30,309 nucleotides of DNA. It comes from a virus. Positions within the stretch are counted from its first letter, which is position 1, and each line of letters begins with the position of its first letter. A model generated the notes under the pieces. It made no database searches, was not told the origin of the DNA, and saw only the letters and a list, made by a program, of their open reading frames with translations. Of this stretch, positions 5,519-11,726 are shown piece by piece. Location: positions 1-30,309 of IMG/VR virus record IMGVR_UViG_3300025896_000132, one strand, 5' to 3'. The position numbers and the translations under genes were made by a program.

Positions 5519-5709
5519 TAAAAACATATGATTATATAGATGACAAAGGCAGAAAGCGTATAGGTCTTTTATTGGAAAGGGATGGTGGTAGGTTGAAGGC
5601 TTGTGTGCCGTCTTTGGATTTTGAGGGTGATGAGTTAGCTGGTGAATTTAAGATGTCTGTGGGGAAGAAAAACCATGTAATATTGAGGGTGGTAGATGAC
5701 AACAATTGA
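5515..5709 (+). CDS. Small hypothetical protein between terminase genes
   Basis: 64 residues beginning at a GTG (read as Met) that overlaps the previous stop in GTGA, so it is probably translationally coupled. The sequence is beta-rich (YDYIDDKGRKRIGLLLERDGG, later NHVILRVVDDNN), like a small beta-barrel. No cysteine motif or membrane segment. It overlaps the next gene by 14 bases. Function unknown. Confidence 0.5.
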   Translation: MIKTYDYIDDKGRKRIGLLLERDGGRLKACVPSLDFEGDELAGEFKMSVGKKNHVILRVVDDNN

Positions 5710-5902
5710 ACGCAGGTGGGAAATAGAAAAAACTATGCATAGGCTTTCTAAATTATTCTGGACTGAGCCAGCTAGATTAGAGTGTAATGGTAAAGCGTGG
5801 AGTTGCAATTGGCTTTGTAATTGGGCGGGGGATTTAAAGGCGAAAGAGTTATATTTTAAGTTATCTGATTTTTCAAGAAAGAGATATGGAAGAAGCTTAT
5901 AG
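5696..5902 (+). CDS. Small Trp/Cys-containing hypothetical protein
   Basis: 68 residues (MTTIERRWEIEKTMHRLSKL...). It carries four tryptophans and three cysteines in a short middle segment (LECNGKAWSCNWLCNWAGD), then a helix and a basic C-terminus. The three cysteines do not form a clear metal-binding pattern. It overlaps both neighbours (14 and 17 bases), so it lies inside the terminase unit. Function unknown. Confidence 0.5.
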   Translation: MTTIERRWEIEKTMHRLSKLFWTEPARLECNGKAWSCNWLCNWAGDLKAKELYFKLSDFSRKRYGRSL

Positions 5903-7235
5903 TGAAATCCTGATACCCTCGGTCTTCAAGGATTTATTTCTTGCATACAGGTATAAAGTATATTGGGGGGGTCGTGGTGGAGGTAAATCTAGGGCTTATG
6001 CAACTGCATTGATAATACTTTCTGCGACAGAGAAATTGAGGGTGTTGTGTGCGAGGGAGTTGCAGGTATCGATAAATGATTCTGTGCATAAATTGTTATG
6101 TGATGAGATATCGAGATTGGGACTGGATGAGTATTTTCATATAACAAATACAAGTATCAGGGCGATTGATACGGGTTCTGAGTTTTTATTTAAGGGTTTA
6201 AAGCACAATGCGAGTGAGATAAAGTCCTTGGAGGGGGTGGACAAGGTATGGGTAGAGGAGGCGGAGAAGGTGTCGGATTCGAGCTGGGAGACTTTGATAC
6301 CGACGATAAGGAAGCCGGGTTCTGAGATATGGATAAGTTTCAATTTAAAGAATGTGACTGATGCGACATATCGGAGATTTGTGCTGACGGAGAGGGATGA
6401 TGCGGTGGTGCGGAAGGTGAGTTGGAGGGACAATCCATTTTTTCCTGATGTGCTGGATAAGGAAAGGCGGGTATTGGAGAAAGAGGATTATGAGGCATAT
6501 TTGCACGTATGGGAAGGGGAGCCGGATTTAAGGCATTCGGGTGCGGTGTATGCGAAATGGATGACGAAGTTGTATGAGGGGGATAGAATAAATGGGCGGG
6601 TGATGTGGGATCCGGGCTTTCCTGTTTATACGTGCTGGGATCTGGGTTATGACGATTCGACTGCAGTATGGTTTTACCAGTTGGGGTATGGGGAGATAAT
6701 GGTGATAGATTATTATGAGAGTAATGGTCAGGGGGTTGGGCATTATTGTGATATATTGAAGGGTAAGGATTACACATATGCATTACATTTTGTTCCTCAT
6801 GATGCGGCAAATAAAATAATGGCGGCGGGGGGTCGTAGTATAATAGAGCAGGCATGGAAGGACCACGGGGTTAAGATGACGGTTGTGCCTGCAACGAGTC
6901 AGCAGAATAGTATAGAGGCATTGAGAAAGACATTGCCGAGGTGCTGGTTTAATAAAGAGAAATGTGGGGATGGTCTGGATGCATTGATGCAGTATGCTTT
7001 CCAGTATGATGAAAAAATGGAAACATTTAAGTCGACACCAAAACACGACTGGTCTTCTCATGCGTGTGATTCCTTGGAATTAATGGGGCGGATGTGGCAG
7101 GAGCAGGTATTGACCAAAGAAGAAATTGTGCGGAGAGAGGTGGAAAAAAAATTCTTTAAGACGCGAAGGGAGCATAATGTTGATGGGGGGAAGGATCCTT
7201 ATGTAATACAGGGGTGGAAGAGGAAGAAGAAATGA
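5886..7235 (+). CDS. terL: Terminase large subunit (PBSX-type), packaging ATPase-nuclease
   Basis: 449 residues, the usual length for this family. It pumps DNA into the procapsid through the portal and cuts the concatemer. The N-terminal ATPase has a Walker A GGRGGGKS (28-35), Walker B VWVEEAE (121-127) and a coupling motif near SFNLKN (151-156). The C-terminal RNase H-like nuclease has its acidic residues in WDLGYDDST (Asp252), PHDA (Asp306) and HACDSLELM (Asp395). A basic tail ends the protein. The ATG at 5886 overlaps the previous gene. Codon use here favours AGG/CGG arginine and ATA isoleucine with very G-rich coding strand, unlike the capsid and tail genes further right. Confidence 0.95.
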   Translation: MEEAYSEILIPSVFKDLFLAYRYKVYWGGRGGGKSRAYATALIILSATEKLRVLCARELQVSINDSVHKLLCDEISRLGLDEYFHITNTSIRAIDTGSEFLFKGLKHNASEIKSLEGVDKVWVEEAEKVSDSSWETLIPTIRKPGSEIWISFNLKNVTDATYRRFVLTERDDAVVRKVSWRDNPFFPDVLDKERRVLEKEDYEAYLHVWEGEPDLRHSGAVYAKWMTKLYEGDRINGRVMWDPGFPVYTCWDLGYDDSTAVWFYQLGYGEIMVIDYYESNGQGVGHYCDILKGKDYTYALHFVPHDAANKIMAAGGRSIIEQAWKDHGVKMTVVPATSQQNSIEALRKTLPRCWFNKEKCGDGLDALMQYAFQYDEKMETFKSTPKHDWSSHACDSLELMGRMWQEQVLTKEEIVRREVEKKFFKTRREHNVDGGKDPYVIQGWKRKKK

Positions 7236-7354
7236 AGGGTAAATGTATAGTATGCGGGGGAGAAATGATATGGCGGAGAAAGAGCCGGAAAACATGCTCG
7301 GACAGATGCAGAAAAATATTGAGCAGGATGCGGAAAGGGGGTGGGAATGGGTGA
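7232..7354 (+). CDS. Tiny zinc-finger-like protein (40 residues)
   Basis: Forty residues (MKGKCIVCGGEMIWRRKSRK...). CIVC (5-8) and CSDRC (22-26) form a C-x2-C / C-x3-C zinc site with a basic linker, a pattern seen in tiny phage proteins of the CxxCG...CSxxCR type. The ATG overlaps the large terminase stop as ATGA, so translation is coupled. It overlaps the next gene by 14 bases (8 from the preferred ATG). It could bind DNA or a packaging partner; the family has no settled function. Confidence 0.6.
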   Translation: MKGKCIVCGGEMIWRRKSRKTCSDRCRKILSRMRKGGGNG

Positions 7355-8081
7355 TGTGGTAATATGGCGCACGGGTCATGGTATAAGCGACTCTGTTTCC
7401 ACACTTCTTGCAAACATACTTAAGGCTGAGGTGCGGCATGTGCGTGATCGTATGAACCGGAGTGAAATAAATATTGCATATGGCATATTGCGCGGTTCGG
7501 GGGATGTGTTCAGAAAATCGGGACACTGGTTTGAGATAGATAAAGGATATTGGGGTGCCGCGCATTATGATGGGAATTACAGGATTAGTTACAGGAATAC
7601 GCAGGGGGTGTATGATGACGTGTGGGGCGAGAAAGAATGCGGGGTGAAATTAGAGGGGTGGAAAAGTGGGGGAAGTATAGTTCTGATATGTCCTCCGACA
7701 GAACATGTCTGCAGGTTTTTTGGAATAGATATGATTACATGGATAAAGGATGCGGTTGGGAAGTGTGAAGGGAAAGATTATGTTATAAGGATGAAAGAAG
7801 ATACTTGGAAAATAAATTGGGACAGGATACGCGGCATTATAACTTTTAATTCAACTTTAGGTGTTGAAGCTTTAAGGCGTGGCATTCCTGTAATATCAGA
7901 TGAAGAAAACAGCATGATCGGAAGTTACTATAAACAGAAATGCGTTGACTACACTTTAGAGAATGTTACAAAGGTTGAGAGGATGCCTCTTTTTAATTGC
8001 ATGAATAGTCATCAATTTAAATTAGAGGAAGCGAGTAAGGAAAAACTGTGGGAAATAATTCGGCACTACACATCTTTATAG
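7347..8081 (+). CDS. Sugar-transferase-like protein (capsule-synthesis type), first gene of the glycan cassette
   Basis: 244 residues from the ATG at 7347; a GTG at 7341 is equally possible. N-terminal part: ISDSVSTLLANIL, then YGILRGSGDVFRKSGHWFEIDKGYWG and HYDGNYRISYRNTQG, a block I recognise from phage and prophage proteins found beside glycosyltransferases. C-terminal part: a GT-B-like end with ITFNSTLGVEALRRGIPVIS, the nucleotide-sugar-side motif of capsule and surface-glycan transferases (N-S-x-x-G-x-E-A-x-x-x-G-x-P-V). The donor and acceptor are unknown. It overlaps the following gene by 34 bases. Confidence 0.6.
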   Translation: MGDVVIWRTGHGISDSVSTLLANILKAEVRHVRDRMNRSEINIAYGILRGSGDVFRKSGHWFEIDKGYWGAAHYDGNYRISYRNTQGVYDDVWGEKECGVKLEGWKSGGSIVLICPPTEHVCRFFGIDMITWIKDAVGKCEGKDYVIRMKEDTWKINWDRIRGIITFNSTLGVEALRRGIPVISDEENSMIGSYYKQKCVDYTLENVTKVERMPLFNCMNSHQFKLEEASKEKLWEIIRHYTSL

Positions 8082-8854
8082 GTCACGACAGCAGGGAGGC
8101 TGTAGCAACTGAGGTTGCAGCATACAGTATCCGCAAAAGAACAAAATCTCCAACAGATATAAAGTTTTTAAAACACCGGGAATTACGCCGTGCTGGCTTA
8201 TTTAAAAGACCATGGCTTATTGATTCTGAAACAGGTGACTTTAAGGACCTTATTGACAACCGCCCCTTCAGTACAGAGTTTTCACATACAAGATTTCTTG
8301 TTCCTGCATTAATGCAATATAAGGGCTGGGCGTTATTCTGTGATGCGGATATGCTGTTTCAGGTGGATGTCATGGAGATATTCAGGCATGCAAGGAACAA
8401 GTATGCTGTAATGGTTGTAAAGCACAATCAGGTTGTAAAAGAGAATAAAGAAAAAATGGACGGAAGGCTCCAACAGAATTACTTCCGTAAAAACTGGAGC
8501 AGTTTTATTTTATGGAACTGTGAGCACCCTGCGAATAAAAAATTGAGTAAAGAGTTTGTCAATATGGCGCAGGGTTCGGAATTGCATTCTTTCTCATGGC
8601 TCAAAGAACATGAGATAGGTGCGTTGCCAAATACTTATAATTATATAAGTGGCGTATCTCCTGTGCTTCCAGTGGAGAATATGGGGCGGCCTGATGTGGT
8701 GCATTATACCGAGGGTGGCCCTTGGTTTAAGGATTACAGGAATTGTCCTTATGGCGATTTATGGCTGGAGGAATATGAGGATTTCCAGTTGCACCGGGAA
8801 GATTATTTTATAAGTGAAATGCCAACTATTATATATGAGAAAGGAGAGCTGTGA
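8048..8854 (+). CDS. GT-A glycosyltransferase with a DAD motif (family 8-like)
   Basis: 268 residues from a GTG start at 8048, supported by AAGGAAAA about eight bases upstream. The N-terminus IFIGHDSREAVATEVAAYSI and the metal-binding CDADMLF (Asp99, Asp101) are typical of GT-A transferases related to family 8, which move a sugar from a nucleotide donor in an Mn-dependent reaction. A further block reads SSFILWNCEHPANKKLSKEF and VVHYTEGGPWFKDY, as in LPS-type glycosyltransferases. No signal peptide or membrane segment, so it acts in the cytoplasm. Start overlaps the previous gene; stop overlaps the next GTG as GTGA. Acceptor unknown. Confidence 0.75.
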   Translation: MGNNSALHIFIGHDSREAVATEVAAYSIRKRTKSPTDIKFLKHRELRRAGLFKRPWLIDSETGDFKDLIDNRPFSTEFSHTRFLVPALMQYKGWALFCDADMLFQVDVMEIFRHARNKYAVMVVKHNQVVKENKEKMDGRLQQNYFRKNWSSFILWNCEHPANKKLSKEFVNMAQGSELHSFSWLKEHEIGALPNTYNYISGVSPVLPVENMGRPDVVHYTEGGPWFKDYRNCPYGDLWLEEYEDFQLHREDYFISEMPTIIYEKGEL

Positions 8855-9549
8855 TAACATTAATATGTCCGACAAAAAACCGTCCTGATTTATGCAAACG
8901 TATGGTTGAGAGTGCTTATGCAACCGCAGATGGGAAAATTGGTATCATATTAGGTATTGCGGAACCAAGTATTTATTATGCAGATTACGAAAATATAAAA
9001 GGGCCTGATAAAATACCTGCAGGGGCACTACCTACTGTTGCAACTATAAACCTTATTGCAAAAAGATTAATAGAGGAGGGCACAACCACATTATTTTTTG
9101 TCGTTGGTGATGATGCGGTATTTAAAACTAAAGGCTGGGATACGGCACTATTAAAGGCTTATAGTGAGCTGGAGAACAAGATACACGTATTTGGCTTGCA
9201 GGATTCAAGGGATAAAGAGGGCACGCCACATCCGATTGCAACAAAGGAATTTATACAGGCAATGGGGTATCTGCTTGTTCCTATATTTAACCATTGGTAT
9301 GCAGATACTTGGTTATCGGATCTGACAAAGGCAAATAATTGTTTTACCTATTTGCGGGATTATGTTCTGGAGCATAAAAAGCCAAGTGATGAAGGTGTTT
9401 TTGACAGCACGTATAAGGATTTGCGAGGTTCCGGCACTATGGAAAGAGATAAATTCGTAAGTGAAGCGTGTGCACATTTTTTAGGTATAGAAAAGGGACG
9501 ATTAAGGGATGCTCGTACAAATAGATTGCTAACTGGCTGGAGGAGTTAA
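8851..9549 (+). CDS. Family 2-like glycosyltransferase
   Basis: 232 residues from a GTG with AAGGAG six to seven bases upstream. It begins MITLICPTKNRPDLCKRMVE, the first strand and helix of GT2-type transferases (the CPTxxRP pattern), and has the metal-site motif VGDDAVF (85-91), where most family members have a D-x-D. The later half (DRDKFVSEACAHFLGIEKGR-like region near the end) is less conserved. The reaction is presumed to be nucleotide-sugar dependent glycosyl transfer in the cytoplasm. Linked to its neighbours by stop/start overlaps (GTGA before, TAATG after), so stoichiometric expression with the other cassette genes is likely. Confidence 0.7.
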   Translation: MITLICPTKNRPDLCKRMVESAYATADGKIGIILGIAEPSIYYADYENIKGPDKIPAGALPTVATINLIAKRLIEEGTTTLFFVVGDDAVFKTKGWDTALLKAYSELENKIHVFGLQDSRDKEGTPHPIATKEFIQAMGYLLVPIFNHWYADTWLSDLTKANNCFTYLRDYVLEHKKPSDEGVFDSTYKDLRGSGTMERDKFVSEACAHFLGIEKGRLRDARTNRLLTGWRS

Positions 9550-9854
9550 TGTTTAAATTCAGGGATTGGGGTTGGTGGTTAGTATTGTGGAAGGGAAAAC
9601 ATTTTAAATTAAAATTAATCTACTTTAAAAAAAATAAAAAATTATCATATCAGCGTCATGAGTACAGATATGAGTTATGGTTATTTTTGATGGGTGCAGG
9701 GAACATGCGTAATGCGGGAACATTGCAGCGAGGCGATTTTGCAATGATAGAAAAGAATGCATGGCATCAATTTATTGCTGGCAACAGGACTCTGGTTCTG
9801 GAGGTGCAATTTGGGGAAAAATGTAACGAAGAAGATATTGAGAGGAAGGAATGA
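9549..9854 (+). CDS. Cupin of the mannose-6-phosphate isomerase type II family, stand-alone
   Basis: 101 residues, just one cupin. The order W-G-W-W-x-V-L, K-x-x-K-L-I-Y, the block SYQRHEYRYELW and the closing LEVQFGEKCNEEDIER all match the C-terminal domain of bifunctional ManC/AlgA-type enzymes, where it interconverts mannose- and fructose-6-phosphate. The usual S-L-Q-x-H-x-H-R-x-E-H-W has become S-Y-Q-R-H-E-Y-R-Y-E-L-W, so His37, Glu42 and His73 remain but one metal-binding histidine is replaced by Tyr39. Activity may therefore be altered; it could be a related sugar-nucleotide isomerase/epimerase-like cupin. AGGAG precedes the ATG. Confidence 0.75.
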   Translation: MFKFRDWGWWLVLWKGKHFKLKLIYFKKNKKLSYQRHEYRYELWLFLMGAGNMRNAGTLQRGDFAMIEKNAWHQFIAGNRTLVLEVQFGEKCNEEDIERKE

Positions 9855-10030
9855 AAACAAATATAGAGCCAATATGTTGGTGGACTGATAAAGAAAGAGA
9901 AATTTGTGAGAATAATCTTGTTATTAGTGAAGTAAAAACTAATTGGCGCGGCAAAAAGTATCGAGTGTATACCTCAAAAGCGTTGCATAATATTTATAGA
10001 GAAGATTTTACTTGGAGAGAATATGAATAA
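9851..10030 (+). CDS. Small hypothetical protein in the glycan cassette
   Basis: 59 residues (MKTNIEPICWWTDKEREICE...). Soluble and polar with a basic middle (TNWRGKKYRVYTSKALHNIY). The start overlaps the cupin stop as ATGA and the end overlaps the next gene by eight bases, so it is a true member of the coupled set by position. No family recognised. Confidence 0.5.
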   Translation: MKTNIEPICWWTDKEREICENNLVISEVKTNWRGKKYRVYTSKALHNIYREDFTWREYE

Positions 10031-11726
10031 CAGTATAGCAGCAGTAACGACTTTTCCAAATTCTGCATGGGAAGTATATGGGAAAGCGATGTTACAGTCG
10101 TATGTAAAGTTCTGGCCAGCAAATATACCTTTGCTTGTGCAACTAGATAATGATCTGCTTTTTCCTGATGTAGACAGAATATTAAGGCCGCAGGATGGTA
10201 TTGCAGTTGGACAGAATATGGATCATAAAAATTTTATTGAACGCAATCAGGGTAAGGACGATGTTCAGAATTATCGTAAGCAGCCTGTACGATTCTGCCA
10301 TAAAGTATTTGCATTAAAAAGAGCTTTGGATGCGGCTTTAAAGCAGAAAGAACATGAGCCTGCGCCGCGTTATTTAATATGGGTTGATGCAGATGTTATT
10401 ACGACTGCAACGCCTGATAACATAATTGATTGCTTACCTAAAGAGGGTGATGCGGTTTCATATCTGGGGCGTAAGGATTGGGATCATTCTGAGTGTGGTT
10501 GGCTTGCTTTTGACCTTGAAAATGGTGGCCGGGAAATAATAGAGGCGATGCATAAGGTTTATGATGATGATATAGTTCTGACTATGGAACAGCAGCATGA
10601 TTCTTATGTTTTTGACCAGATAAGAGTGCCTTATAAATGCACTAATCTTACCGAGAATCAGCCGGGAATGGATATCTGGCAGTATTCCCCAATGCATAAA
10701 TGGTCTGTGCATCATAAGGGCCCTGTTGCAAAGAATAAATTATTGAGTGCGAATGGTGGAATGATTGAGCAGCCTATAATACCTGTTCCGGGTCAGAATT
10801 TTGTAATCCAGACTAAAAATGCAATACCTTCAGAGGAAATCAGGGCGCATATTGAAGAAAACCAGAAATTAATTAAAAAATGGGTTAAGGGTTGCAGGAA
10901 AACACGTGAGAAAATAGTCGTAGTTTCAGCTGGCCCCTTGCTTATAGCTGAAGATGTTCGGGCTGAGGTGAAAAAAGGGCGTAAAATAGTGGCTGTAAAA
11001 CATGCTTTGGAACCACTTAAAAAGGCCGGAATAAAGCCTTGGGCTTGTATTTTGCTTGATCCACGTCCACATGTAGCTAATTTTGTTCAGGATGCAGATA
11101 AAGATATTATCTGGCTGGTTGCGTCACAGGTTAATCCAGAAATAACAAAAAAATTGCTTGAAAAAGGTTGTGAAATATGGGGCTATCATGCAGCAGTTGG
11201 GGCTGACGAACATGATCTTACTTCAAAACAGCCTGATTCTGTGATAAGTGGTGGTAGTGCAACTGCGACACGCGGTTTATATTTATTGAAGCATTTGGGC
11301 TTTAGTGATTTTAATCTTTATGGTTATGATCTTTCTCTTCCGGATAAGCCCGACCTTAACGCAAGGGATGAGTTTGGGAATCCTAAATATATGGAATTTA
11401 GTTTTTCGATAAAGGACGGCGTGGTAAATATAAAAAGGTGTTTTTATAGTGAGCCGCAATTAATGGCACAGTTTGAAGAATTACAGGATATAATACGGAC
11501 TGAAAAGATGAAATTGAAGGCTTTTGGCGATGGCCTTGTACCTTTTGCTCTGAGATATATGCAGTTGTCAAATTTGCGAAAAAGTGAATTAGCGTGTAAT
11601 ATAAAGAAAACAAATTATAAAAGGTTGTTCGGATGGAAGAGGAGCAAAGGAATCAGGCTATTTCAGGCTTGGCACAGGATATACAGGAAAATCCACCAGA
11701 AACTGAAGGTGAGCATCAGGTTGTAG
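10023..11726 (+). CDS. Fusion of a DAD-type glycosyltransferase and a DUF115/Maf-like sugar transferase domain
   Basis: 567 residues. Residues ~1-250 are a GT-A-type domain: ITTFPN-like start (AAVTTFPNSAWEVYGKAML), the metal motif WVDADVIT (120-127) and an acceptor-side block WDHSECGWLAFDLENGG. Residues ~296-480 match DUF115 (MptE/Maf-like): VVVSAGPLL (299-307), a middle PWACILLDPRP and CEIWGYH, then SGGSATATRGLYLLKHLGFSDFNLYGYDLS. In flagellin glycosylation, Maf proteins of this superfamily transfer sialic- or pseudaminic-type sugars; others are pterin kinases, so function is inferred. The last ~30 residues overlap the portal gene by 94 bases and are basic (RIYRKIHQKLK), which looks like read-through past an older stop. 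GGAGAG precedes the ATG. Confidence 0.75.
   Translation: MNNSIAAVTTFPNSAWEVYGKAMLQSYVKFWPANIPLLVQLDNDLLFPDVDRILRPQDGIAVGQNMDHKNFIERNQGKDDVQNYRKQPVRFCHKVFALKRALDAALKQKEHEPAPRYLIWVDADVITTATPDNIIDCLPKEGDAVSYLGRKDWDHSECGWLAFDLENGGREIIEAMHKVYDDDIVLTMEQQHDSYVFDQIRVPYKCTNLTENQPGMDIWQYSPMHKWSVHHKGPVAKNKLLSANGGMIEQPIIPVPGQNFVIQTKNAIPSEEIRAHIEENQKLIKKWVKGCRKTREKIVVVSAGPLLIAEDVRAEVKKGRKIVAVKHALEPLKKAGIKPWACILLDPRPHVANFVQDADKDIIWLVASQVNPEITKKLLEKGCEIWGYHAAVGADEHDLTSKQPDSVISGGSATATRGLYLLKHLGFSDFNLYGYDLSLPDKPDLNARDEFGNPKYMEFSFSIKDGVVNIKRCFYSEPQLMAQFEELQDIIRTEKMKLKAFGDGLVPFALRYMQLSNLRKSELACNIKKTNYKRLFGWKRSKGIRLFQAWHRIYRKIHQKLKVSIRL

Noticed and set aside
6340-7565. Long minus-strand frames across the large terminase (for example 6340-6855 and 7080-7565)
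   Set aside because: They are rich in Pro, His and Tyr without any motif, lack ribosome sites, and lie opposite a certain gene whose G-rich codons create such shadows.
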